A DNA stretch of 64,000 bases from Simmondsia chinensis (lineage: Eukaryota > Streptophyta > Magnoliopsida > Caryophyllales > Simmondsiaceae): contig JAGTTD010000013.1 in the NCBI GenBank assembly GCA_018398585.1, forward strand, positions 10,760,492 to 10,824,491, in the 5' to 3' direction. The notes under the pieces are model-generated. The model did no database searches, was not told where the DNA came from, and saw only the letters and a program-made list of their open reading frames with translations. A program made the translations under genes and the position numbers. Below are positions 11,007-21,210 of this stretch, in pieces (position 1 is the first letter of the stretch; every line of letters starts with the position of its first letter).

Positions 11007-12181
11007 TTAATGAAATAAATTCAAGGTAAGGAAAACTTTTTCATCCTCAGAGAAACCACTCACCACTAATCTGACAGGCACATAAGCCCGCCTTGACCAA
11101 CACTTTCTCTTAGGACAACACCTCCTTGGTAGGTACCGTGAATCCAAATCCCTTTTGAAACACCAAACCACCTCGTTGCCAAGAGAAGATAGCTCGTCTT
11201 CTGAAGGGATACTACACTTGTTCCACATAGTCCAATAAACGGGAATATTGAGTGGATGTGGAGGCTACACCCAAACAAATTTATTTTTCCCGCAATTCAG
11301 TTGGAAGGGTTAAGCACCCCCAAACACCCCCCCCCCCCCCCGGGTCTTGCCCTCAAAGGTGACCACCACTTATGCTGCCTAGCCCTAAAAAGGTAGTCAA
11401 ACTTATTTGTGGAGGGAGTTAATCCCGCCACAAAACAAGTAAGCAAATAGACATAAATGCTACGAAAATCATTGGGACTAATCTGACTAGGACATAGAGA
11501 ATATTGCCTAAAAACCCATTCAAGAATACCCGATAAAGGTAATTGTAAACCAGCCTCTAAAGAATCTATGGCAACAGAAAAGAATCCAAGAAAACGAGGG
11601 TACAATAAGTTGTCGTTCTCCTCCGGGTCCATAATTTCATAATCATTTGGGAAATAATATTTTTCACGAAACCGCTTTACCCCCTCTGCTGTGGCCATCG
11701 AGGACACAAGTGATCCCAACTAGAGAGCTGAAGCCACCTCAGGAAATTGAGTGCATACAACTAGCTCATCAGGGGACTTTAAAGAGGGAGGGGCTATCCT
11801 AGATAATGACTCTACCGCCATCCCCTCATCAGAGGATGTCTCTCCAGGTCGGCCTCGGTGTCCACCACCCTTTTACGCACGCTTGGGAGCCATTTCACTA
11901 GAACTAAAAAAAATAAAAAGAGGAAAAAGAAAGAAAAAAGTGTTCAGAAAGGGAGTCTTACCCGAAAAAATAATAGACGGCTCAGCAAAGTCCCCTTTCA
12001 ATGAGAGGAGGGCGTTCATTTCTGACACCGAGCAGGAGCTCTCGAGACTAGGCCAAAAGGGAGAAGGAGAAATCGTTTCGTTAGGAAGCACTCCCGCCTC
12101 CTCAGGACACACAGAAGGAAAACTAGACAAGTATTCCACAAAGTCTGCGACCAGCCGAGCCACTTCACAAGGATCATCCAT
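11007..12181 (-). pseudogene. Antisense gene of element A, N-terminal half ('putative gypsy type transposon' domain)
   Basis: The key segment is 11297-11700 on minus: FREKYYFPNDYEI, PRFLGFFSVAIDSLEAGLQL and ISPNDFRSIYVYLLTCFVAGL. This is the domain annotated in plants as 'putative gypsy type transposon' (PF04195 family text). Candidate starts are ATG at 12181 (MDDPCEVARLV) or at 11893 (MAPKR). Between them lies a possible GT-AG intron (11904-11961), though its splice does not keep the downstream frame as it stands. Stops occur soon after MAPKRA and before the domain. A run of 15 C (11327-11341) sits in the coding region. The name 'transposase' for this domain is historical; no catalytic function is shown here. 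Confidence 0.7.
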
Positions 12182-12538
12182 GGGAACCTCAAGTTCCTCT
12201 GTGGAAACCCTAACGAAGTAAGATAAATCTAAAAACAAAGAAAGGAACCCAAACAAAAGATAATCAAGCCATATTTTAGCCGAAAATACATAAAAACAAG
12301 CGATTACCTCGAAATTAGGTCAAAAACGAAGAGGAAAGATGATCGGGTGAAGAAATCCGTGAAAGTAGAAGAATTGCACGAGAGAGAATAGGGGAAGCTG
12401 GTTTACGACTTTAGGAAAGACGGTCGAGGGTATTAAAGGCTTGGGAAGCTTGGGGAAAAAGAAAGGGCAGATGGAACAAGGGGAGAGCTGCACTTGACAC
12501 TCCCAATCATAAATCGTGATTTAAATTAACGCTGTCCT
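12182..12538. other. Leader region of the antisense gene, no further gene seen
   Basis: On minus this is pyrimidine-rich text with CCTTTAATACC and CTATTCTCTCTCG segments, consistent with a promoter and 5' leader for the antisense gene. I cannot place a transcription start. It lies between the tandem array and the antisense start codon. Confidence 0.35.
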
Positions 12539-13763
12539 AGATGCTGGGGACTGACAGTTGCGTTGCTCCACTTGAAATGGGAGCACGAAGTACTCGGGGA
12601 GATAGACTTTCACCTAATCGGAGAGCCTGCGTTTGTTTGGGTCACCATCTAACACTGGGGGCTGATGGTTGTTTTGCTCCACTTGAAATGGGAGCATGAA
12701 TACTCGGGGCGGTAGAATTTCACCTAACGTGAGAGCCTGCATTTGTTTAGGTCCTCATCTAACACAGGGGGCTGGCAATTGTTTTGCTCTACTTAAAATG
12801 AGAGCACGAAGTACTCGGGGCAGTAGACTTTCACCTAACGTGAGAGCCTATCTAACACCGGGGGCTAGCGAATGTTTTGCTCCACTTGAAATGGAAGCAT
12901 GAAGTACTCGGGGCGATAGACTTACAGGTACGTGAGAGCCCGCGTTTATTTGGGTCCCCATATAACACCGGGGGCTGGTAGTTGTTTTGCTCCACTTGAA
13001 ATGGGAGCACGTAGTACTCCGGACGGTAGACTTTCACCTAACATGAGAGCCCGCATTTGTTTGGGTCCCCATCTAACACTGGAGGCTGGCGGGTGTTTTG
13101 CTCCACATGAAATGGGAGCACGAAGTACTCGGCGCGGTAGACTTTCACCTAACGTGAGAGCTCGCGTTTGTTTGGGTCCCCATCTAACACCGAAGGCTGG
13201 TGGTTGTTTAGCTCCACTTGAAATGGGAGCACGAAGTACACGGCGCGGTAGACTTTCACCTAACATGAGAGCCCGCATTTGTTTGGGTTCCCATCTAACA
13301 CCGAGGGCTGGTAGTTATTTTGCTCCACTTAAAGTGGGAGCACAAAGTACTCAGGGCGGTAGACTTTCACCTAATGTGAGAGCCCGCATTTGTTTGGGTC
13401 CCCATCTAACACCAGGGGCTGGCAGTTGCTTTGCTCCACTTAAAATGGGAGCACGAAGTACTCGGGGTGGTAGACTTTCACCTAACGTGAGAGCCCACGT
13501 TTGTTTGGGTCCCAATCTAACACCGGGGGCTGGCGGTTGTTTTGCTCTACTTGAAATGGGAGCACGAAGTACTCGAGACGGTAGACTTTCACCTAACGTG
13601 AAAGCCCGCGTTTGTTTAGGTCCCATCTAACACCGGGTATAGGCGATTGTTTTGCTCCACTTGAGTTGGGAGCACGAAGTACTCGGGCCGGTAGACTTCC
13701 ACCTAATGTGAGAGCCCGCGGTTATACATATGTCCCTATCTAACACCGGAGGCTAGTAGTTGT
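12539..13763. repeat. 11-copy tandem array, ~111-bp unit, element A
   Basis: Eleven units can be counted from the recurring GCTCCACTTGAAATGGGAGC and GACTTTCACCTAACGTGAGAG blocks. Spacing is mostly 110-111 bp; the third unit is about 18 bp shorter. Each unit holds two potential stem-loops: GCTCC...GGAGC (10-nt loop) and CTTTCA...TGAGAG. Because 111 is 37 codons, long frames stay open on both strands (12932-13630 plus; 12946-13278 and 13351-13626 minus), but I do not consider them genes. The array lies between the antisense domain gene and the F-box fragment. Confidence 0.92.
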
Positions 13764-14506
13764 TTTGTTTCAAGAGAAACGAGTAAAGCAGCATAACAAC
13801 CAAAATAAAATAAGAACGCACGAGTACGCAAAATTATTTAGTATTAAGTACACAAACGAATAACGTAAAACGTGACCCTACAAAAGTTAGCCTACAAAGC
13901 GAGGCCGTTAATTGCTATCGTGGCACAAACCCCCGCAAGCATTTACATCCAGAAGATAATAACACACAAAAGAACATTAAAACCATAAAAATCTACCCAA
14001 AAGGAGCGTAAGGCCCCAAGGGATCATGTCCACATCGGAACAAATACCCAAAATATAGAAATAGCTGAGTTTGAAATTCACCCTCCTAGTGCCCCAAAAA
14101 AGATATGCAGCCGCGAAGGTCACCACGAAGAGCACACCGCAATACCTAGTTGCGAACGATAAACGCTAAGTGTTCAGGGGGATACCGTGAAACTTGTAAT
14201 AACTGGGTCCCATCTACCGCTGGACCAGGGCAGTTGGACGTACAACCGATACCACCTCGCTTAAGAGGAAGAATCCTCCACATTAGCCAAATTCCAAACG
14301 GTAAACACATCCCACCACTTAGAAATTTAAGCATCCTAACAAGTGGTCAGATAATCACAAACAGCGTTCGGGAAGACCATTCTACGTGAAAGCCTGGTCC
14401 TAGTATCCCAATGAACTAAATAAGTGCGGTTGTGAGCACCCTCCAAGTAATCGGAAGAAAAGAAAAGTTCCCCGTTTAAACAAACATGATCCATAAATGA
14501 AACATT
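13764..14506. other. Region between array and F-box fragment, possible F-box remnant
   Basis: On minus, about 14400-14506 continues the F-box frame after a stop with text such as CFIYGSCLFKRGTF that could belong to the F-box-associated part. Further left (13764-14390) the frames are short and I recognise nothing. A pseudogenised 3' part of the F-box gene is the likeliest content. Confidence 0.35.
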
Positions 14507-15088
14507 TCAGGGACCCACATCAAGGGTCTCCCAACAGTTCCATCCACCTTCCCAAAAATGCACTTGATACTCACTATGCCATGGGCCGTAGTAGGGATGG
14601 CTTAGGTTCATCCCCCAAATGAAAAGGTAAAACCCAAAACGCGGAGCAGTATCAAAACACCCAAAAACCAAGTTTAGAGGAGAATCTAGGTAACCTGCTG
14701 AGATATTCTCAGGCAACGTCACTAACTGACATACACCTAAAGCGGGATTACAAACAAACAGCTGTGAAATGTTGTAGTCCCAGCGTAACACCAAACCGCC
14801 CTGAATGCCCATAACACGGACGTTATCCGTTAGCGCTTCAAGCACTTCAGGCAGCATGACATGAGAAAAATCTCCTGAAGATGAAAACACCTCCAACTTA
14901 TCACAAGAGAAGTCACTCTCCAGTTGTAAGAAAATCCCATCCGTGTAACGACTAAGAGTGTTAAAAGATTGTTTTTCAATAAAGTCATAATCTGAAAGTA
15001 AGTCAAAAAACTCAGAAGATGTATAAGAAAATCTTAAAAGCGATTTGGCTGGGAGCCAAGACATGATTTCATGAGTAACATTCTCCAT
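14507..15088 (-). pseudogene. F-box protein gene fragment inside element A
   Basis: The minus-strand frame opens with a genuine ATG at 15088 (ATGGAG, G at +4). Its first 40 residues read as an F-box: HEIMSWLPAKSLLRFSYTS then EFFDLLSDYDFIEKQ, matching the family pattern LPxEI..LPxKSLLRF..S..W..L.SD..FI. F-box proteins recruit substrates to SCF ubiquitin ligases through SKP1. The remaining ~150 residues (for example LFVCNPALGVCQLVTLPE and LVFGCFDTAPRFGFYLF) resemble the F-box-associated beta-propeller region ('NP.T......LP'). At 193 residues it is about half the usual 350-450, so it is a truncated copy. It sits about 160 bp from the 3' LTR, inside the element, opposite to gag-pol. I infer capture of a host gene. 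Confidence 0.72.
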
Positions 15089-15230
15089 GCAAAAATGTGA
15101 AAAGTTATGTACGAGAACGCGTGAAAACTTGGTTGTAAAAAAACCTGAAAAGCTAGAGCTGACGATGAGGAGAGTGACAAGGCCAAAGTGGGGTATTTAA
15201 AGCACTTTGAGGTCAAAAACACTTTGACCC

Positions 15231-15247
15231 CAAAGTGGGGAGCTAAA
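15231..15247 (+). other. Polypurine tract of element A
   Basis: AAAGTGGGGAGCTAAA immediately precedes the 3' LTR start (15248). Its position and purine content fit the plus-strand primer of LTR retrotransposons. Confidence 0.65.
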
Positions 15248-15682
15248 TGATAATACAAAAATGGCTCATTATAGAGGATGGTAGAAGTAACACCAGGATA
15301 TTACCGCTTCCCCTATACTCCTACCGTCCCCTTGCCTATAATGTCCCCTCACTTACAATGCTTCACTCATACCATTCCCCTCCCTCATACCGTCCTCTCA
15401 CCTATACCGGCAGCTCATTCATACCGTACTACCATTTCTGCTACTCCTATCGCCTCCTCATCCTTACCATTCTCTCACCCATACCATCCCTCCACCCATA
15501 TTGTCCTTTCATTATTACCGTCGCTTCGCCATTACCACCTCTCTAACCATGCCGTCCCTCTGTTAACATCACCTCTCTTAGCCAATGGCTAACGCCACCC
15601 CTCTTAACCAATGGGCAATGCCACCCCTTTCAGCCAATAGCATCTATCTCAAACACTTCCCTTCCCTTATAAATATGAGATA
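15248..15682 (+). repeat. 3' LTR of element A, truncated
   Basis: It matches 1063-1495 from TGATAA to TATAAATATGAGATA and then stops. The final ~75 bp present in the 5' LTR (1496-1570) is absent. Beyond 15682 the sequence is unrelated to the LTR and leads to the flank of element B. Confidence 0.85.
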
Positions 15683-15689
15683 AATCTCA

Positions 15690-15771
15690 AACACTGCCTC
15701 CAGGATATAATGCCCAACCTCTGTTACACTTTCTAGGTCTACATAACCCTAAAAACTAGAACCTCCACCAT
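15690..15771. repeat. Repeat copy Y, left piece (duplicated at 22959-23062)
   Basis: The text from CTGCCTCCAGGATATAATGCCC to AGAACCTCCAC matches 22964-23034 with scattered substitutions. The repeat is cut by element B; its apparent continuation is at 22051 (CTTAAACAAAGTAGTT), which matches 23041. The identity of this ~100-bp repeat is unknown to me. Confidence 0.6.
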
Positions 15772-16569
15772 AAAACACAAGAACAACTCACGAAAAGCAT
15801 ACTCAAAGGAACATAAAAAATAAGGAAAAATTCTCATTAATGAACTCAGTAATTTTTGGATACATCAAATTGATACAAATGACTTATATATATAGGCCTT
15901 GACACCCCCAAGGCCATAGGTAACTATTGGCGCTAGGTATCACGTTTTGCTACTGCCAACCGTCCCATGTTCTGCTGGTTGTTCACTGTTGCAGTTAAGG
16001 ATCAATGATGGTCAAGGTAACTGCCCTTCATTTTGGTGCCTAATTTGAAATGATGGTTACTTATTCCCAACCCCACTCTTCATTTTTCTGCTCAAGTAAG
16101 TTCATACTTAGTCAAGATGGTCAAGAAGCCTTCCCGCCTTTTTCCTTCAATAACTGTTCATCATGTGCCCAACATCCTCCTCTAAGCTTCATCAATGTTC
16201 AGGCCCAGATGGGCCTTGTTGGGCCTATGCAACCCTGCGCTAGGCCTACGCATGTTTAGGTTGCCTGGGCTAGGCCAGCGCCTTGCTGTAGGCCCATCGC
16301 TGTGCATGTGCTGGGCCAGAGCCTCACGCTGGGCCCGGCCCTACGCATGCGCCGGGCCTATGTCCGCATTCTTGACATCTCCTAGGACCAGTGTTCATCC
16401 TGATTCCCACTTGATCTATCGCCAAGGCCAAGGTCCGTTGTGGCCTAATGCTCCCTTACTAAGGTGTGCTCCTTGTATGCTCAATGCCGCCTTTGGCAAC
16501 CCACATGACACGGCACAAGCACAGGGCATGCACACCTGTATTTCAGTCCGGAGTGTCACGGGTCTTACA
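15772..16569 (-). repeat. 3' LTR of element B (end truncated)
   Basis: On minus it starts TGTAAGACCCGTGACAC at 16569 and can be followed to AAAACACAAG at about 15772. Compared with the 5' LTR it lacks the last stretch that ends TGTGACA, along with whatever host flank was there. It is rich in GGGCC motifs near 16200-16360. Confidence 0.82.
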
Positions 16570-16586
16570 AATCTCCCCCGCCCAAA
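16570..16586 (-). other. Polypurine tract of element B
   Basis: On minus, GGGCGGGGGAGATT directly precedes the TGTAAGAC start of the 3' LTR. Confidence 0.65.
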
Positions 16587-16604
16587 GAACCTGGCGTCCT
16601 TGGA

Positions 16605-18130
16605 AGGGTCTCAAGGTACTCCATGAATTTTTCCTTGAATTGCCACAAAGTCACACCCTGTTCCCACATAGCCTCCGATAAAGGAGTGCCTTTCCAATGA
16701 ACAAGGAAGTCTCATCTCCTGTTCTTCTTACTTGTACCAAACACTCAATGGTTTAGGACTTTTTCCACTTCCTTGGAAAATTGCTTCAGAATGGTAGGCG
16801 GTGCCCTTCGTTGCTTTAGGTGTACACCCGCATTATCCTCTACATGAGGTTTTAAAAAGCTAACGTGGAAAGTAGGATTCGCCTTAAGCCTTGAGGGTAA
16901 TTCCAAACGGTAAGCCCTGCGTCCAACTTTTTTAACAATTTCGAATGGTCCGTTATGTATAGAAACTAGGCTATGATGTACCACTTTACTGATTATGTTT
17001 TTCCATATGTGGGACATAGTTTTAGCATCGCTTTATCCCTTGCATTAAACTCTAAGGGTCTTCGTTTTTTATCTACACAATTTTTCATTCACCTTGCTGC
17101 TTTGTCAAGGTAATCCTTTGCCATGTCAAGCAGCTTGTTTATTGCAAAGTGTTGTGCAGTGGGGCATCTTATTCCACTTTGTTTTACAATTTCGTGAGGA
17201 GTAAGAGGTTGCCACCCCATGGCCAGCTCAAATGGACTAAAATTCGTGGCATTGCTTCTGTGTAAATTGTAGCAAAATTGAGCAGTGTCCAAGAGTTCCA
17301 CTCATTTCCTTTATGATGCAATTACATAATGCCTTAGGTATTCTTCCAACAAAGCATTAAGGAGTCCCGTCTGCCCATATGTTTGGAGATAGTTCGCTAT
17401 AGAAAATTTCAATTAAGACTCCATCAAGTTAAATAACGTTGTCCAGAACCGACCCGTGAATCTATAATCTCAGTCGCTTACAATATTTTCAAGCAGACCG
17501 AAATACTTGACCACATTTTTGTAAAAAGAGTTGAGCAAATTGATCAGCTGCACAAGCATGAGGGGCGAACATGAAAATGGCACACTTAGAAAATCTATCA
17601 ACTACAACCATTACAGACTTTTGACCATCGACACTAAGAAATCCTGTAATAAAATCCATCGACAAAGACTTCCATGGCTAGTTGGGTTTCGGCAGCGGTC
17701 ATAAGAGCCTTGCTTCTTTCCTTCTTTCGAGTTTGTCTTATTGGCACACAAGACATGGCTTTACGTATGCCTCAATCTCTTGTCCTATCCTTAGCCAATA
17801 GTAGCTCTGCTCTAGTCAAGCTTACGTTCTCTCATGTCCAGGATGTCCAGCCCATCGGGCGTTGTGACATTCCTTCAGCAGCTTTATCCCCAACTTCCCT
17901 GCAGGGACATACATGCGGGTGCTTTGCGAAAAGATCAAATCGTCATCAATCTAATAACGGTGCACTTCACCATCCAATACATGCTGCTTCATTCAAAGGT
18001 ATGAAGGGTCAGATTTTGCTGCTTCTTTTACTCGCTTAGTAAAGTCTGTCTCAACCCGAGACAGTGCTGCGACAAGTCCCAGGGATTTGAGGCTAGAGCA
18101 TCCAGGACCACATTTTGTATTCCTTGTTTG
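16605..18130 (-). pseudogene. Chromovirus integrase with chromodomain remnant (element B)
   Basis: Reading leftward on minus, the zinc-binding part gives YVPAGKLGIKLLKECH and GHPGHERT near 17830-17910, then LSMDFITGF and SVDGQKSVMVVVDRFSKCA for the start of the catalytic core (17560-17670). The core is riddled with stops. The segments 17089-17301 and 16745-17017 carry the C-terminal module (FSPFELAMGWQPLTP, then [19 protein letters not shown] and [11 protein letters not shown]). Immediately after, KEVEKVLNH and, after a stop, FLVHWKGTPLSEAMWE at about 16660-16710 form a recognisable chromodomain (the WKG..L...TWE pattern). Chromodomains guide insertion toward marked chromatin in this family. 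The gene is inactive here. Confidence 0.82.
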
Positions 18131-18159
18131 TTTTCCCATACAGAGTCATATTCCTCTAC

Positions 18160-18530
18160 AAATTCTTACCACCAAGCCTGTTTAGCCGATAGCTTCTTTT
18201 GAGACTTGAAATAAGTGTTCGCGACATTGTTGGTGCGAACTACAAATTTCACTCCAAAAAGATAATGCCTCCATAAACGTAAACAATGTACTATGGAAAG
18301 CATTTCTTTCTCATGAGTGGAGTATCGTTCTTCATTCTCTTTCAGTTTTTGACTATCGAATGCAATCGGATGTCCATCTTGTACTAACATTCCACTGATA
18401 GCATGGCCTGAAGTGTCAGTATATAGTTCAAAAGGTCTGTCGAAGCATGGCAATTCCAGGACCGGTTTTGATGACGCTGCGCTCCTAAGGGCTACAAAGC
18501 CTTCTTGACATGGTTCGGACCACACAACTT
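18160..18530 (-). pseudogene. Chromovirus RNase H (element B)
   Basis: The minus-strand segment reads ELPCFDRPFELYTDTSGHA, then GMLVQDGHPIAFDSQKL, then YSTHEKEMLSIVHCLRLWRHYLFG, the standard RNase H block following Ty3/gypsy RT. The first catalytic Asp (TDTSG, usually TDASD) is present. Further active-site residues are not secure because the frame ends at about 18166. Confidence 0.82.
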
Positions 18531-19330
18531 GGTATCCTTTTTCATTAAGTCTATCAAAGGTGAGACCTTTTTAGAGTTGCAAAGAATAAATTTTCGATAG
18601 TACTTGGCTAACCATAAAAATGATCTCAACTCCGACACAGACTTAGGTGTGGGCCAATCCAAGTTGGTCTTAACTTTGGCCTCTTCCATCCTTACATGTC
18701 TTTGGCTAATCTTATGCCCAAGAAACATGACCTCCATTTGTGCAAATTCACACTTCTCTTTCTTTACATAGGGTTCATGTTTCTTAAGTTTTTCCAAGAC
18801 TCTTCTTAGGTGAATTACATGTTTGTCCCATGTTTTCGAATACACAACAATGTCATCTAAATAAACCATAACAAAGCGAGCAAGATAATCATAAAGAATG
18901 TCATTCATTAAGTTACAAAACATGGTTGAGGCATTAGAGAGCCCAAATGGCGTTACACAAAACTCAAAGGAACCATAACGGGTAACACAAGTGGTTTTAG
19001 GCTCATCCCCTTCCGCAATCCAAAACTACTGGTAGCCTGAGTGTAGGTCCAACTTCATAAAGTACTTTGCCTTAGACAGCCTATCAAATGAGTCATTAAC
19101 TCATGGGATCGGGTAGTTGTTTTGGATGCTGTTCAAGGCTCGATAGTCCACGCACATCCGTAGGGACCCATAATGTTTTTTTCAGAACGGCATTGGGCCT
19201 CCATACAGTGCCTTTGAGGGCTATATAAAACCTACATCCAACTGCTCCCTTAGTTTCCTTTGGAGCCCAACGAGCTCTACAAGCCCTATTTGATACGGGA
19301 CGCGCGCAGGGGGATGAGTTCCGGGTAACA
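18525..19330 (-). pseudogene. Chromovirus reverse transcriptase (element B)
   Basis: Finger text such as SLRMCVDYRALNSI and KAKYFMKLDLHSGYQ lies at about 19030-19170, broken by stops. The palm is in the segment 18492-18923, with [19 protein letters not shown]; the catalytic YLDD box is at about 18850-18870 and intact. The segment [18 protein letters not shown] and [14 protein letters not shown] is the usual thumb/connection. The frame must shift or skip stops at least four times. Confidence 0.85.
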
Positions 19331-19639
19331 AATCAATCTTGTCTCCAATTGTACTCCTAGGGGTTAAATTCTTAGGGAGTTTAGGGGGCATCACACCCTT
19401 GAACTCATCCAACACTTCCGCAATGACATCTAAGACTTCAACTACCTTGTCAAGTTTTATTTCCACTAAAGTCGCAGCAAATGTGGGATATTTTTTCTTA
19501 AAACCCTTTTTAAGTTGCATCTCAGATAGCGCCTCTAAGGGTCTGAGTGGGTTCATGGTTGTGGACCAAGCCTTCACAAAACAAGGTTTGGTGGGGTCGC
19601 TTATCATCATCCCTCCTAGGTGTGAGCTAACCAAGGCCT

Positions 19640-20010
19640 AAGCTACCCTATTAAACTCATTCCTTAGGATCAACTCATAGTCATCAATGTTCACCACCAT
19701 GAAATCAGATTTTCCCACCCAATCTCCTACTCTTAACATAATACCCGCTGCCTTACCCTTAGTTGCTATGACGCTAGAGTTTGCCATTTTCAATCCCACA
19801 TCGAATGGTACTAAGTTCAATTTCAGTTTTTGTGCTGATTTAGAGTTCAAGCTGATTTAGAGTTCAAGAAATTATGTTAAGCACCGGTGTTTGCCATAGC
19901 AACTATTGGTTTTCCGTTCAAGCACACTCGAAAATACACTAATCCTTCCAATGATGAAGGTGAGTATATACTAATAGTGTTGAGCAACCATAAGGAGGTT
20001 GCCCGAAAGT
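19640..20010 (-). pseudogene. Chromovirus protease region (element B)
   Basis: The minus-strand segment 19638-19850 (KLKLNLVPFDVGLKMANSS, then GDWVGKSDFMVVNIDDYELILRNEF) matches the second half of the retropepsin-like region of chromoviruses. The DTGAT-like active-site part should lie at about 19880-19960 but is too decayed to read. The following 19221-19634 is the linker before RT. Confidence 0.55.
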
Positions 20011-20061
20011 CATCACTTGAGGTTTGTTGATCCTCCACTTGCACTTTGTCATTTATGGTGT

Positions 20062-21163
20062 TTAAATGTTATTTTTTGTACAGTCCCTCGCAAAGTGAGG
20101 GCTATCACATATGAAACAAGTCACTCCATTACTTGGTTTCTTAGGAACCGAAGCAGCTTTAGGCGTGGCCTTGGAAGGCCCTACCTGAGAATATTTAGGT
20201 TTGTTTTTGTTCCAATTTGGTTTGTTCTCTCTCTTCCTCTTTTTGAAAGCAATAGGCTGCTTTCCTTTGTCCCTTCCCCTGTTTGGCTTGAGGGCAACCA
20301 AGCCATCGGCCACAATGATAACAAAGGCAAGATCAGGGACTCTTATCTTACACATCTTGATTGAGGCCCATGGTTTGAGGCTAGATACAAAATTAAATAA
20401 CTTGTCTTCTTCGGACATCTCTTTTATGTCTAACAATAATGATGAAAATGATTTTACATACTCATAGTCCAAGCCTGTTTGTTTTAAGTCCTTCAGCACC
20501 TCCCATGCCATGCATGAGGTGTTGACAGGCAGGAACTGGTTTTGCAGCTTCTTCATTAGCATGTCCCACATGCTCATCACTGGACGTCCCGCAGCATGAT
20601 CATCCGATGCCCTTGCTCTCACAGCTTCGCATATCGAACAAGATGCATGATTGCTATCACAACCTTGTCCTCTTCCCTCACCCGAGTTGCACTAAAATAT
20701 TGTTCCATGTCCCATAGGAAATTCTCAAGGGTCCTGGCACTCCATTTGCCTTCATAAGATCTCGGTGTGGGGACTTTGATTCCCTGTTTCTCTAGATTTT
20801 GAGAACCGGTATCAATGGCTCTCCGCAGCACTAATATTTCGTTTTGTAAGGACTCGACAGTAGGGTTAAGGGTCTTGTTTAGGTTTCGTACGTTAGAGGT
20901 ACCACCGTGGTTGGGGTGGCCCTTCAATAAATGTTTGGAGGGACAGCGGGCAGTGGAGAAGGAGTTCTTTGGGATTCTAATATATTTTTCATCAAATCTT
21001 TGAGGGATGGAATGTCATTTGATAAGAATTTCAACGTTCCAAAAATCGTTCCTCGAGGAGGATCACCTCCATCATACATGTCGGAGCCAACTACTTCTTC
21101 CAACTGTGATATGCATTCACTGGTTTTTAATCTTTTTCCAGGTTCGGGCTTATCACCAGCCAT
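20062..21163 (-). pseudogene. gag: Chromovirus gag (element B)
   Basis: A true ATG at 21163 opens MAGDKPEPGKRL. Three segments in different frames (20924-21163, 20619-20927, 20062-20622) continue the gag: a coiled-coil-like stretch LQNEILVLRRAID, the capsid part WSARTLENFLWDMEQYF and WDMLMKKLQNQFLP, then a basic tail rich in Lys/Asn, and a zinc knuckle CFICDSPHFARDC at about 20080-20120. Two frame changes and one stop disrupt it. The start lies about 30 bp after the primer site. Confidence 0.83.
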
Positions 21164-21193
21164 TGTTTCTAAAGCAACTATCCCGTAACCAAA

Positions 21194-21206
21194 TGCTCTT
21201 ATACCA
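21194..21206 (-). other. Primer-binding site of element B
   Basis: On minus the sequence TGGTATAAGAGCA, just after the 5' LTR end (TGTGACA at 21211), matches the initiator-Met-tRNA primer site TGGTATCAGAGCA with one change. Confidence 0.78.
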
Positions 21207-21210
21207 CAAA

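Larger units (their letters stand above)
1063..15682 (+). mobile_element. Element A: decayed Tat-lineage Ty3/gypsy LTR retrotransposon
   Basis: The element runs from a 5' LTR (1063-1570) to a truncated 3' LTR (15248-15682). The two share the TGATAA start and the same run of CCATACC-type pyrimidine-rich text. Sense-strand remains lie in the order gag, protease, reverse transcriptase, RNase H, a second RNase H, integrase (1611-6660). The Tat lineage is known for a second, archaeal-type RNase H and for additional open frames 3' of pol; both are seen. About 8.6 kb lies between integrase and the 3' LTR, holding tandem repeats and antisense genes. A solo LTR is nested at 8792-10979. Many stops and frameshifts break every frame. 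The last ~75 bp of the 3' LTR is missing, so no target duplication can be shown; 1058-1062 (AAGAC) is the left flank. Confidence 0.88.

Noticed and set aside
11297..11700. A DNA-transposon transposase, as the domain name might suggest
   Set aside because: No DDE-type catalytic motif or terminal inverted repeats; the same domain sits antisense in two Tat elements.
12932..13630. 232-codon frame with 37-residue repeats as a protein gene
   Set aside because: It is made wholly of the 111-bp tandem unit, frames are also open on the opposite strand, and no start context or domain supports it.
12539..13763. Regularly spaced repeats as a CRISPR array
   Set aside because: Units are contiguous with no unique spacers, and the setting is a plant retrotransposon.
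16195..16681. Plus-strand frames in the 3' LTR of element B
   Set aside because: They lie in LTR sequence rich in GGGCC and have no domain.
17674..18039. Plus-strand frame of 121 codons
   Set aside because: It is the reverse of the integrase region of element B.
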